Shown one piece after another: positions 11,863-22,318 of a DNA stretch of 64,000 bases (position 1 is the first letter of the stretch; every line of letters begins with the position of its first letter). The notes beneath the pieces were generated by a model. That model searched no databases. It saw only the letters and a program-made list of their open reading frames with translations, and had not been told where the DNA came from. The DNA comes from Diogma glabrata (Eukaryota > Arthropoda > Insecta > Diptera > Cylindrotomidae). The position numbers and the translations under genes are program-made. The DNA is taken from positions 114,034,437 through 114,098,436 of the forward strand of contig OY856187.1 in NCBI GenBank assembly GCA_963693315.1, given 5' to 3'.

Positions 11863-12520
11863 GCTACGATTGTTTCAACCTCATGGAAAAAATAAGGTTG
11901 GTTTGATCAAGAGGAATCAAAAAAATGTCTGATTAAAAGAAAACAAATAGTTTAATTAATCAACGCAACCTAATAGTTTTATATAAAGTTTGGTTGTTGC
12001 CATTGGTAACACAGTTTTTGAATCTTTCAAAGTAATTTTTGGTATTATTACAAGGGCTACTTAATTTATAAAGGGTTAAAAAAGTAAGAAAATAAATATT
12101 TGTTGCGGTAATATATGGCGTGACGCATGATAATGTGGCTTTAGGCATGAAAATCCAATAAATAATGCAAATCGAATCACCCAAAAAAAATTAACCTGAG
12201 TCCTGGCCATTTGCGATTTTCTTAAAACTTCCTAAATCCTACACTAACTATAAAACAGAATTATTACGTGTTTATTTTTTCACTATGTGTCAAATACAGG
12301 GAGGCTCGAAATTTGTAAAAAATTAGTTACTATTGATGAAGGCAAAGTATTCCATTTGTACGATGTACGCACAAAGAAGTCCCTTTGCATTTTGTTAGCA
12401 TTCCAAATATTATGAAAAAACTTACACTGGAAAATTTTTTACTTATTTTACAAGAAATTTTTCTGTTTTAATTTTTCAAAAGCTTTATTTTCGTAAATCG
12501 CAAAACTCAAGACTACCTTC
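11863..12520. other. Intergenic AT-rich stretch
   Basis: No gene recognised. A phrase around TTTGGTTGTTGCCAT near 11,990 recurs near 49,723, suggesting an old dispersed repeat. Confidence 0.45.
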
Positions 12521-12881
12521 TTCTTTAACTTCCCGATATGGGAAGTTATTGGTTGTGAATTCTTCCTTCCACTTCTACCTTAAAACTATATTTGTTGCAA
12601 ACAAACACATTAATAACAAATAAATGCTAACACATACACAGACATTTCATAATTGATAAAACAAATAAATAAGAACACAAAGTATAAATTAAAAACAGTC
12701 GAACAAGGATGTGCTGAATCCGACTTGTTCAATTTTAAATTATTTGATGTAATTCTTGCAATATTTTTGTAATAAAATAAATTTTATTAAAATTATAAAT
12801 AAAATCTATTCAGAAGTGTAAGTGAACTTTAATAGTGAAAGTGAACTGTAATATTCCATTATTATTACATATTTAATAATA

Positions 12882-12898
12882 TGGTGACAGCGGTGGGA
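12882..12898 (+). other. Primer-binding site of a Ty3/gypsy element
   Basis: TGGTGACAGCGGTGGGA closely matches the primer-binding sites that follow the 5' LTR in many animal Ty3/gypsy elements. The sequence upstream (about 12,530-12,870) is where a 5' LTR would lie. A matching downstream LTR was not found by eye, so LTR limits are not given. Confidence 0.55.
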
Positions 12899-12904
12899 TT
12901 AATT

Positions 12905-13213
12905 AGCGCAGAAAATAATTCTGCTTACATTAACATAATAAATACAAATGAATTTAAAGTTGATATAACTCGTTTAACTCTTCAAACTAATTTACTAAAC
13001 AAATTCAATATTTTTTATTTTATTTTCACCCCTGGACAGACCTGCTTCCCAACCGTCTTAGTATCCTTGAATCAAAATTACATTGATCATTTAAATATTG
13101 AGGAAAAACATGTGATTTTAAAATTGCGCTTAAAATATAATGATTTATATTAGGTTTTCTCCGTTCAATGTATACACTTTCGTATGTACATTGACACTGA
13201 TCTATTTGATAAA
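12905..13213 (+). pseudogene. Ty3/gypsy pol fragment upstream of reverse transcriptase
   Basis: The frame ends with IDHLNIEEKHVILKLRLKYN followed by DLY. This resembles the linker between protease and reverse transcriptase in Ty3/gypsy Pol, which usually reads like HLN-x-EE-x(n)-DLF. It starts directly after the primer-binding site, so gag and most of protease are gone. The frame then meets the left end of the PLE insertion at 13,214; the reverse transcriptase resumes on the other side at about 16,880. It is a dead, internally deleted copy, and the ATG at 12,881 overlaps the primer-binding site and is not a real start. Confidence 0.6.
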
Positions 13214-13305
13214 ATTGTATTACCGTCTTTGTTTCTTATTGGTGGTTTCTGGCCACAAATAAAAAATCCAAGCTATAGATCAAAATATAATTTTTTATTT
13301 AAATA

Positions 13306-13334
13306 TTTCGGTCCTTATTTGGGACCCTCCTCAG
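13306..13334 (-). ncRNA. Hammerhead-ribozyme-like core (PLE copy A)
   Basis: On the minus strand the sequence reads CTGAGGA, then a stem-loop with GGTCC and GGACC arms around CAAATAA, then GAAA. This is the CUGANGA / stem II / GAAA core of a hammerhead. PLEs are known to carry hammerheads in their terminal repeats. The A/T-rich stems I and III and the cleavage site could not be assigned with confidence, so activity is uncertain. Confidence 0.6.
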
Positions 13335-13706
13335 TAACTAAAATTAAAAATGGTTAACAATTAAAATCTTAATCTAATAAATATTACAACAATTAATACT
13401 TAACAAATATTTAATTTAGATACTTACATAGTCTATGTTTAAACTTATTATGAACTATTACTAATTTTATATCTATTAAAAACAAATTATTTATACTTTA
13501 CAAAAAACAATAAAACCATAAAACAATAAAATTTGCCTATATACTAGAAAATAAATATTTTGAGTTATAAATATTTGAGATGAAAAAAAATTTAATTTAT
13601 ATAACCAATGAAAAAAAAAAAACCTTATATACTACGATTTTATGTGAACAAGTTCGTTGCTCTATGACCTAATAATATCTACCAAATAGATTTGGTTCAT
13701 ATGTAC

Positions 13707-14912
13707 TTATTGGATTTTTGCTTGTTTTCCTATATTCTTTAAAATATGTGCGTACGCAGGATTCAAACTATCCATATCAGATCTTAAATTGATAGATGTC
13801 GTTCTTCTTAAATGAATATTTATTGCTTCTAACGTCAGCCTTTTCTTCCAATCTGCTTCCTTCACCAGAATTTTGGTTCTATTATACTCAAATGTGTGAC
13901 CTTTATCTATTACATGTTGTAGGGCTGCTGTTTTACCAGGTTTGTTTTTCTTGGCTCTCTCATCATACTTGTGATGTCCAATTCGAGCTCCAAGTTTTTG
14001 ACCCGTCTGTCCTATGTACTCTCCATCACAATTGTGACAAGGGAATGAATAAATTAGCCCATGTTGATCGTTTTTTTCTAGACTTCTATTCAGTTTACCT
14101 GTAATTTTCTTTACCGTCTTGTGCGCCTTGTAACCTATTTTTAGAGTGTTATTATTATGCTTTACCAACCTGCCTAAATCTTCTGATAGATGTCTCGTGT
14201 ACAATAACGCTTTGTATATTGTTGATATCGGTTCAGTAACAACGTTCAATTCTTTACTCTGGATGTTTTCGTATTTCCTAATCATACCAGCAATCAAACC
14301 TATTGGGTAACCATTCGCTGTTAAAATTCTATAAATTTCATTGATGGTTTCTTCCTTATATTTGCTTGACGTTATTCCTAACATCCTGAATACTGTACCA
14401 TATGCCATACTAGTTTTCTGACTAGTCGGGTGTTCTGACATGTAATTAAGTAGTCTATTTTTTGCGGTTGGTTTCTGATAATAACTTGTAGTTATCTTAT
14501 TACCTTCTCTATGTAGCAACATGTCCAAGTATGGTAATGTTTTGTTATCTTCAATTTCATATGTAAATTGAATGGCTTCATTTTCATTGTTTAGCAGGTT
14601 GAATAGATTTTCAATTTCTTCTTTCGGCATCAGTATTAATGTATCATCTACATATTTTACTAACAGTGCAGGATCAAACCCAGATTTCTCGATAACAGGC
14701 CCCCCTATTGTTAATCCATCCCGTTGCTTAAACACTCTGCCTTGGTATTCAAGATAATTACTCTCATTGACACATAGCTTGACCATGTCTATGAACTCTG
14801 TCCATGGAATAGATGTTACTTTTTCTATATCCTTCCACCTTTTTTTGATCGATTCATACACCATTGTTAGTGGAATTTTTTCGTACATAGATACTATGTC
14901 AAAAAACACCAT
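13707..14912 (-). pseudogene. PLE reverse transcriptase + GIY-YIG endonuclease (copy A)
   Basis: The 401-codon frame encodes the C-terminal part of a Penelope-like polyprotein, which copies RNA into DNA and cuts the target with a GIY-YIG nuclease. Visible motifs are FDIVSMYEKIPL (RT motif A region), QRDGLTIGG, YVDDTL (catalytic YxDD box), then the PLE linker. The C-terminal nuclease reads CHNCDGEYIGQTGQKLGARI with the HHK and GHTFEYN segments downstream. The N-terminal half of RT is absent. Between GLTIGGP and VIEKSGFDP, 16 residues present in copy B are missing: an in-frame 48 bp deletion bounded by a short repeated GT. The loss falls just before the YVDD box and should inactivate it. Confidence 0.9.
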
Positions 14913-14929
14913 GTTGTCATCATCGAATA

Positions 14930-16313
14930 ATGTGTAAAATGGCTAAATATCTTAATAAAATTCTAACAAGTGCGGTTGGTACTGGCAAGTATAACATTAA
15001 AAATTCATACGAACTGAAAGTAAAACTTGATGAAACCACATTATCCGATGATGACAACATGGTGTCTTTTGACATAGTATCTATGTACGAAAAAATTCCA
15101 CTAACAATGGTGTATGAATCGATCAAAAAAAGGTGGAAGGATATAGAAAAAGTAACATCTATTCCATGGACAGAGTTCATAGACATGGTCAAGCTATGTG
15201 TCAATGAGAGTAATTATCTTGAATACCAAGGCAGAGTGTTTAAGCAACGGGATGGATTAACAATAGGGGGGGCCTGTGTCGGCAATTCTGGCGGACTTGG
15301 TAATTACTGACCTTCTAGAAAGTGTTATCGAGAAATCTGGGTTTGATCCTGCACTGTTAGTAAAATATGTAGATGATACATTAATACTGATGCCGAAAGA
15401 AGAAATTGAAAATCTATTCAACCTGCTAAACAATGAAAATGAAGCCATTCAATTTACATATGAAATTGAAGATAACAAAACATTACCATACTTGGACATG
15501 TTGCTACATAGAGAAGGTAATAAGATAACTACAAGTTATTATCAGAAACCAACCGCAAAAAATAGACTACTTAATTACATGTCAGAACACCCGACTAGTC
15601 AGAAAACTAGTATGGCATATGGTACAGTATTCAGGATGTTAGGAATAACGTCAAGCAAATATAAGGAAGAAACCATCAATGAAATTTATAGAATTTTAAC
15701 AGCGAATGGTTACCCAATAGGTTTGATTGCTGGTATGATTAGGAAATACGAAAACATCCAGAGTAAAGAATTGAACGTTGTTACTGAACCGATATCAACA
15801 ATATACAAAGCGTTATTGTACACGAGACATCTATCAGAAGATTTAGGCAGGTTGGTAAAGCATAATAATAACACTCTAAAAATAGGTTACAAGGCGCACA
15901 AGACGGTAAAGAAAATTACAGGTAAACTGAATAGAAGTCTAGAAAAAAACGATCAACATGGGCTAATTTATTCATTCCCTTGTCACAATTGTGATGGAGA
16001 GTACATAGGACAGACGGGTCAAAAACTTGGAGCTCGAATTGGACATCACAAGTATGATGAGAGAGCCAAGAAAAACAAACCTGGTAAAACAGCAGCCCTA
16101 CAACATGTAATAGATAAAGGTCACACATTTGAGTATAATAGAACCAAAATTCTGGTGAAGGAAGCAGATTGGAAGAAAAGGCTGACGTTAGAAGCAATAA
16201 ATATTCATTTAAGAAGAACGACATCTATCAATTTAAGATCTGATATGGATAGTTTGAATCCTGCGTACGCACATATTTTAAAGAATATAGGAAAAGAAGC
16301 AAAAATCCAATAA
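14930..16313 (+). pseudogene. PLE reverse transcriptase + GIY-YIG endonuclease (copy B, one frameshift)
   Basis: Copy B keeps about 35 more N-terminal codons than copy A, including GTGKYNIKNSYEL before motif A. The frame breaks at 15,265-15,271, where seven G residues stand in place of the six in copy A, and resumes through ILADLVITDLLES, VIEKSGFDPALLVKYVDDTL and the full GIY-YIG nuclease (YIGQTG, with Cys-x2-Cys just before). Apart from this one-base insertion and the missing N-terminus the ORF is open to 16,313. The G-run indel may be a real mutation or a sequencing error. The copies differ only slightly, for example GKQAKIQ versus GKEAKIQ at the end, so the insertion is young compared with the host gypsy. 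Confidence 0.9.
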
Positions 16314-16805
16314 GTACATATGAACCAAATCTATTTGGTAGATATTATTAGGTCATAGAGCAACGAACTTGTTCACATAAAATCGTAGTATATAAGGTTT
16401 TTTTTTTTCATTGGTTATATAAATTAAATTTTTTTTCATCTCAAATATTTATAACTCAAAATATTTATTTTCTAGTATATAGGCAAATTTTATTGTTTTA
16501 TGGTTTTATTGTTTTTTGTAAAGTATAAATAATTTGTTTTTAATAGATATAAAATTAGTAATAGTTCATAATAAGTTTAAACATAGACTATGTAAGTATC
16601 TAAATTAAATATTTGTTAAGTATTAATTGTTGTAATATTTATTAGATTAAGATTTTAATTGTTAACCATTTTTAATTTTAGTTACTGAGGAGGGTCCCAA
16701 ATAAGGACCGAAATATTTAAATAAAAAATTATATTTTGATCTATAGCTTGGATTTTTTATTTGTGGCCAGAAACCACCAATAAGAAACAAAGACGGTAAT
16801 ACAAT
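14935..16805 (+). mobile_element. Penelope-like element, copy B (inverted partner)
   Basis: This is the right arm of the palindrome, head-to-head with copy A with almost no spacer. The right end reads GACGGTAATACAAT, the exact complement of the left end of copy A at 13,214. Neither flank shows an obvious target duplication. Gypsy sequence resumes immediately after it. Confidence 0.9.
16685..16713 (+). ncRNA. Hammerhead-ribozyme-like core (PLE copy B)
   Basis: CTGAGGA at 16,685, a GGTCC-CAAATAA-GGACC stem-loop, then GAAA at 16,710. It is identical in sequence to the copy A motif. Stem III could form with an A/T-rich partner, but no unique pairing stands out. Confidence 0.6.
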
Positions 16806-16869
16806 AATGATTTATTCCATCTAGATAGAGATAAACTAACAGTAACTTAGGCGACCAGCCATACTATTC

Positions 16870-17560
16870 CTTGAAAGCCTGACTCAAAGCCTGTTAACGT
16901 AAAACAATACAGATTAACGTCCTCTGCTAAGGAAAAAGTCGAATAGCAAGTTACACAAATGCTTAAAGATGATATTGTAGAACCAAGTAGTAGTCCATTT
17001 AATAATCCATTAATTGTAGTTCTAAAAAAATCAGCCACCGGGGAGCGGAAGTGGAACATTGTAGCGAATTTTCGTCGTTTAAATGACGTTACTATTAGCG
17101 ATGTGTTTTTGCTACCTAATATATCAGAAATAATGGAACAGCTAGATAAGGCGCGTTATTTTACGACTCTTGACTTCGCGGATGGTTATCACCAAATAGC
17201 TATGGCAGAAAACGACAAACACAAAACAGCTTTCAGTACCTCAACAAATCACTACCATATCAATAGAATGTCGTTTGGACTTATAAATGCACCACCTTCC
17301 TTCCAACGCACATTGAACTCCGTTTTAATCAGATTAAATGGAATAAAACCTTTTGTTTACCTTGATGATATGGTCATCCATGGGATGACCTTAAAGATCA
17401 TAATTTTAAATTAGAGAAAGTTTTCCGACGCCTTCAAAATTTCAACTTAAAACTCCAAATGTCATTTTCTTTGCAAAGAAATTCTTTTCCTTGGTATTAC
17501 AGAACGGCAACCTTTTATTTGCAACTGAAGGCATTTGTTACAGAAATAAACTGACTGACT
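16870..17560 (+). pseudogene. Ty3/gypsy reverse transcriptase fragment
   Basis: The frame starts with a KPVNVKQYRLT-type entry typical of gypsy RT (about 16,890), then has MLKDDIVEPSSSPFNNPLIV, the RRLNDVT segment, FTTLDFADGYHQI (motif A, catalytic Asp), MSFGLINAPPSFQ, and VYLDDMVIHG (catalytic YxDD). It is frameshifted after YLDD near 17,385; the next RT segment (about 17,410-17,460, a VFRRLQNFNLKLQ-like stretch) sits in another frame. RNase H and integrase are missing. It continues the pol fragment at 12,905-13,213 on the far side of the PLE pair. Inactive. Confidence 0.88.
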
Positions 17561-17599
17561 ACATTTTTTGTAATTATAATAATATTCTTCACCTGTATA

Positions 17600-17850
17600 C
17601 TAAATTTTAGATTTTAGCAAGTACTTGCACGATGGTCCGTTTTTTTACAACTTCAACGCGTGACTGACGCGTTCGGTTACAGGATTTGAGTGACTGACGA
17701 TCATAAAACTTATTTTTAATTAATATTCTGCTCTCAAACGAATTTTCAGGTTTTATAAAGTAGTTGCAAGGTACATGGTTTTTTTACAACATTGGAGCCC
17801 CACCCACTCCAAACGCTAACGAATCCAGCTGACTGACTGAAGACTATTTC
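17600..17850 (+). repeat. Imperfect direct duplication (about 135 bp)
   Basis: 17,610-17,705 and 17,745-17,845 are diverged direct copies sharing GTTTTTTTACAAC and a GACTGACTGA-type 3' end. They may be remnants of the gypsy 3' region. The following sequence to about 18,150 shows no gene. Confidence 0.5.
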
Positions 17851-18214
17851 TCTACTCAAAATATGTGACATAATCATAATCAGCCTTCGGCTCATAATCA
17901 GCTCTCGGACTATAAGAGATTTCCAAGTGTAAATTCTGTTTGTCGTAGGTTCAGTTTTCATATATTTTTATGAGCTTTCCGGTAATGTAATATAATTATA
18001 TTTGTAATAAAGTCCAATTACCATAAATGAAAAGGAAAAATCATAAACCTTTATATGAAAATAACACTAACAATAACACAAAACTAATATCCAATCCAAT
18101 AAAACAAAACCAAACTAAAAATACTATATACATTTATTAAAATCATAAATACATGCATGTTTCATTTTGCGACGATCGACCAAAAGAAATACATAACATA
18201 CATACAAAACGATA

Positions 18215-18472
18215 ACTTCAAAGAAATATTCTTACGAAAAATTTATCTTAAAGAACAAAACTTGGAACGGCTCGAATTTACTAATAAACAAAACAACACG
18301 CCTACCAAAAGGTCATTTCTACGAACAAAACGATTAGTTCAAAAAAAATATTGTAAAGAAAAATTTATCATAAAGAACAAAAACTGAACGGCTCGAATTT
18401 AGTATGTATGTTTAGTTTATACATAGTAAATTCGAGCCGTTCAATTTTTATTCTTTATGATAACTTTTTTTT
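18215..18472. repeat. Direct plus inverted repeats of a GAACGGCTCGAATTTA module
   Basis: The module occurs near 18,270 and 18,387 in direct orientation and is inverted near 18,426. The second and third copies form a hairpin with about 55 bp arms around 18,410. The 76-codon ORF over this region is a product of the repeat and not a recognisable protein. Confidence 0.75.
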
Positions 18473-19460
18473 GATACACAAATGCTTCTAAGAATAATTG
18501 AGCATAAAGAATGACAAATAAAATCCAATTTTTTAAAAAATGTAAAAATGCTATTGAAAAAAAGAAATGTATTTCATTCAACTTTTACAAATTATGAATT
18601 GTGAAATGTAAATGAAAAAAAAATTGATTATGAAGATGATTTAATTAATGATTATGAAAAAAAAACATTTGTTTATACATATATATGTATTTAAATTGCT
18701 TTTATTATTATTGTTAATTTTTGTTGGTGGATGGATGCTGTATAATAGAATTAATTCAGATTTGATTTAATTTTCAGATTTCATTTAATTTTGTTGACAA
18801 TATTTGCTGTGAAATAAAATTGTTTGTTGTACCTTAGCTAAAACTTTAGTTAAAAATTTAAAATTTACTACATGTCAGGACTTAAATATTATGCTCCTTA
18901 TTTTATAGTGCAATTTTGTTTTTAATAGAGTTTTTCCTTTAAATCGATGAATGGAATGGATAAGCCTTTTTTATATTGAATATTAATTAGAGGATGAGAT
19001 GTTAGACTGTATGGCTTATTAAAATGAGGTTGCAAAAAGTTATAAAGGAGAATCCTTAAGACAGACGGTAGAAAACAAACAAATACAGTGTGGCAATAGT
19101 AGATGTTTATTTTATTTTATTTAGATTTTTAAGCAATGATTTATCAATTTTTTTAAATAAATTGCATTAGTATGAGCAATATTTTTTGTTGAAACGAAAA
19201 AGGTTTTCTTCTTTATTTCGCAACTCATATTCTTTGTAAAAAGTTTTGAATACCCTTAGCAACTTTTAGATGCATTGGTTTTAGATTTATGTTGATTGTT
19301 GCTTGTTAATTAGGATGTGGTTTTTGACCTATTAACGAGGCTATTTTATTATTATTTTTGACTGAAATATTAAATGTTTTTGCGAGTGACCGATTGAACT
19401 AAGACCGATGTTTTTCACTAATTTAGAACGGATCACTAATTTAGCTCATCACTAATTATA
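18473..19460. other. AT-rich 5' flank of Harbinger 2
   Basis: No ORF or repeat of note. It probably includes the 5' non-coding part of the Harbinger that follows; its TIR was not identified. Confidence 0.4.
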
Positions 19461-20515
19461 ATTATAAACAATTTTGATAAATGGGATGAAGCAAATTTTT
19501 TTGCACGATTTCGTTTGAAAAAAAAAATCTTTTCTTAGGTTATCACATACAATTGAAGATCTGTTAACGTTACGATTTTACGCCACGGGATATTTTCTAC
19601 GTGCTTGTGGTGATTTAAATGGATTTGTACTGAAGCATTTGTTCTGCTTCTCGAGTCATGGCAAAAATATCCATGATTATTGCTTCTTAATCAGCGACAA
19701 TAATTAATATGCCTCAATCTAATGAAGAAATTCGTAAAATAAAATAAAATATACAAATTTCCTAGAGTAATTGGGTGCATAGATGGAACACATATCAGAA
19801 TACAATCTCCTGGTAAGTTCAAACTATTGACAAAATGATCACACTTATCTTACGGTGAAACAATAATTTTCTGTAAAAGTTGCAAATATTTATGGAAATC
19901 AATTAATTGGATGATATTTATAATAAATATTTTCAAGAGGGGAGCACGCAGAAGAGTTAAGAAATAGAAAAAAATTATTTTCTTTGAATACACAAGTGGT
20001 TTGTGATCATAGTATGAACATTAGAGATATTGTGGCGAGGTGGCCAGGTTCTGTTCATGATGGAAAAATATTTCAACACAGTAGATTGTACCGAAGTTGG
20101 AGTAAGTTGAAATTAACTCAGGAATATTGCATGGCATAGTGGATATCCTTTGTTTGTTAAATATCTTTTCACTCCTCTCTTGCATCCAACAACTGCAGCC
20201 GAAATTAAATATAACAATGCCGACGAGGTATATTGTTGAACGGGTAATTGGAGTTTGGAAACGTCGATTTCCAGTTTTAAGTTAAGGTATGAGAGTCAAA
20301 ATGGAAACTGTGCAAGATATTATAGTAGCTACAGCAGTTTTGCATAATATTGCCCGAAATTAAAATGGAGAAAAACCTCCTACTATATATATACTTGACG
20401 ATGAAATTGAAAATTATAACCTAATGAAATTTGAGTTCAAACATGAGATAATAATGTCAGACAGGCATTCATTTATGAGTATTTTGCAAGGTGAGTGTAG
20501 TATCAAAACTTCTTG
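19460..20515 (+). pseudogene. PIF/Harbinger (HARBI1-like) transposase remnant 2
   Basis: This copy is better preserved than the one at 2.5 kb. Successive frames give FFARFRLKK, TLRFYATGYF with RACGDLNGF, and FPRVIGCIDGTHIRI (first catalytic Asp, about 19,755-19,805). Next come FSRGEHAEELR, VARWPGSVHDGKIF (second Asp, about 20,030-20,070), RYIVERVIGVWKRRFPVL (Glu, about 20,230-20,280) and IIVATAVLHNIARN (20,315-20,360). Thus D, D and E are all visible, but in different frames with several stops, so it is inactive. The family excises and inserts DNA at TTA/TAA sites. Confidence 0.88.
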
Positions 20516-20639
20516 AGTATTTATATAAACTATAATTTACACCTTTACAAATAACTTTTTCTACATATATTTTATGTTACATAGCTAACCGCCAATCGAT
20601 TATAAATTGGTAAAATTTAAAAGTATTAGGATCAAAATT

Positions 20640-21420
20640 CATCTTCAGGGACATCAGCAGCATTCATGTTAAGATTCTGCAATGTTCAGCTTTTAAGGTT
20701 CGCATCCAATTTTAAATGTTTTATGGTCAGTTTATTTATTTCTGCCTTGGCCTCTACTTCCTGTATTATTAATGTTTTTTGCAAGTCCAGGATTTCGCTT
20801 TTTAATTTTAGTATATTATTCTGTTTCTGAGCATTATTTGATAATTTGGATCTTTCGTTTTTAAATAAAAATTATAATCAGTATTTCCTACAACGATAAT
20901 TATAGATTTACAATACTTTTGTCTCACTTTTTTTGCAATGTTTCGAACCACTTCTCTCCCTCATCCACTGAATCATCAATTTTTCTTTCTACTGCGGTTT
21001 TTTTGAGGAGTAACTAGATTTTATTCGAAGAGGTTTTTTCTTAATACTGAGATAATGTAAATATTATACACATTTTTGTCGGCTTTCAAATACTTGGAAA
21101 AACCTGTAAAAAATAATGAAAGCAAGATTTATATTGTTTAACAAAGCAATGTTAATAACTTTAAATACTAACTATCATCGTCATCGTCAAAAAAGTCGGT
21201 TTTTTTGCAAGTCTGTAGCTCTGAAAAAGAAAAAGAAATTCTGACTACCCATAGTTATATTTTTTTTGTGGCGTATATGTTCCATATAGGAACGTAGGCT
21301 GTCAACAAGTGTCCTTCACCTGTACTAATTTCATCAATTTCTTCCATTTTATATGGTCGAGTTTGAATTGAAGACGTAATTAGATCGGTTAGTTTTATAT
21401 GGGTGATCAGCCCACAATTT
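20640..21420 (-). pseudogene. Harbinger 2 accessory gene, C-terminal exons
   Basis: On the minus strand, about 20,865-20,700 reads as a Lys/Glu/Leu-rich coiled coil (LKSEILDLQKTLIIQEVEAE). Upstream are an acidic Asp run (about 21,195-21,175) and a TRPYKMEEIDEISTGEG-like stretch near 21,345. It is oriented against the transposase, as in typical Harbingers. The N-terminal DNA-binding part lies at 24,370-24,620, beyond the LINE insertion. Introns cannot be placed confidently. Confidence 0.55.
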
Positions 21421-21521
21421 TTCCAATATATCAACTATATTAATTAACTATCGGTTAATTGGAAAACCGGTGTGTTAATGGTTTTAATTGTTTTGCAAAT
21501 TATTTTAAACACTTTGACCTA

Positions 21522-21594
21522 GATGAGAGTCGAACCCGGGTCCTACTAATTTGAAGTCTAGCGTGCTACCAATAGGCCACTCAACACTAATAAG
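21522..21594 (-). repeat. tRNA-like sequence (pseudo-tRNA or SINE head)
   Basis: The minus strand reads TGGCCTATTGGTAGCACGC (A-box-like), a CTTCAAA loop, and ACCCGGGTTCGACTCTC (a good B-box). The D-stem and acceptor stem do not pair well, so it is not a functional tRNA. It abuts the 5' end of the truncated LINE at about 21,598. It may be a tRNA-derived SINE or a pseudogene. Confidence 0.5.
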
Positions 21595-21597
21595 TTA

Positions 21598-22318
21598 GTT
21601 TCGAGTAAATATCGATGGGATATCATCGGAAACATTTTCTACCAACGCAGGAGTGCCTCAAGGATCATCTTTGTCTCCCACCCTTTTTCTTATATATATC
21701 AACGACTTGTTAGATTCCACCGTTCATTCCATTCATAGTTTCGCCGATGATAGTACGCTACATGCATCCCATGAAACACAAAGGCAACGGGCATCTGATG
21801 TTATTAATAACCATATATCTAATTTGACGGATTCCTTAAACTCTGATCTTAAAACAATATTAGAATGGGGTCATACAAACAGTGTAGAATTCAATGCAAG
21901 TAAAACACAGTTTTGCCACTTTACAAAATCATCTACATCTAACCCTTCTTCATTAAAATTTGATTTTAACGATCTAGAAGAAAAGGAATCTATCAAACTT
22001 TTGGGGGTTGAGGTTGAAAATGATATGAAATGGAATACTCACATTTTCAATCTTGCTAAGAGCGTGGTTCAAAAGTTAGGATATCTAGGGCGTTGTCGTA
22101 AGTTTTTCAATAGCGAACAGCTTCTTTTAATATATAAATCATTTATTCGCCCCTGCATGGAGTACTGTTCTCACATCTGGGGTGGTGCATACCCAACCTC
22201 TTTAAAATGTCTAGACACTGTCCAACGGAAAGCAATTAAATTGATCCGCAATTCAAATCTTACAAACGAGCTTGATTCGTTACAGCATAGAAGCAATGTC
22301 GCTGATTTGACGATATTA
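21598..22318 (+). pseudogene. LINE reverse transcriptase, first part
   Basis: The frame reads AGVPQGSSLSPTLFLIYIND (RT block before the active site), then IHSFADDSTLHAS with the FADD catalytic box. The thumb region follows: WGHTNSVEFNASKTQFC, KLLGVEVENDMKWNTHI, and the C-terminal IYKSFIRPCMEYCSHIWGGA, a hallmark of Jockey/I-type LINE ORF2. Upstream endonuclease and RT blocks are missing. The frame runs into family E at 22,319 and resumes at about 23,792. Intact ORF2 proteins of this type are about 900-1,200 residues; only the last third is present. Confidence 0.9.

Larger units (their letters stand above)
13214..14934 (-). mobile_element. Penelope-like element, copy A (5'-truncated)
   Basis: This is the left arm of a large palindrome. 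It contains the reverse transcriptase/GIY-YIG ORF on the minus strand and a non-coding tail down to 13,214. It is nearly identical, in reverse, to copy B (14,935-16,805). The tail includes a hammerhead-like core at 13,306-13,334. Copy A stops about 120 bp short of copy B at the 5' end, inside the reverse transcriptase. Confidence 0.9.

Noticed and set aside
13796..14104. Plus-strand 102-codon ORF, also present inverted at 15,916-16,224
   Set aside because: It is the antisense shadow of the GIY-YIG coding region in both PLE copies.
18157..18387. 76-codon Lys-rich ORF
   Set aside because: Produced by duplicated and inverted AT-rich modules.
21522..21594. Functional tRNA gene
   Set aside because: D-stem, acceptor stem and T-stem do not pair properly.
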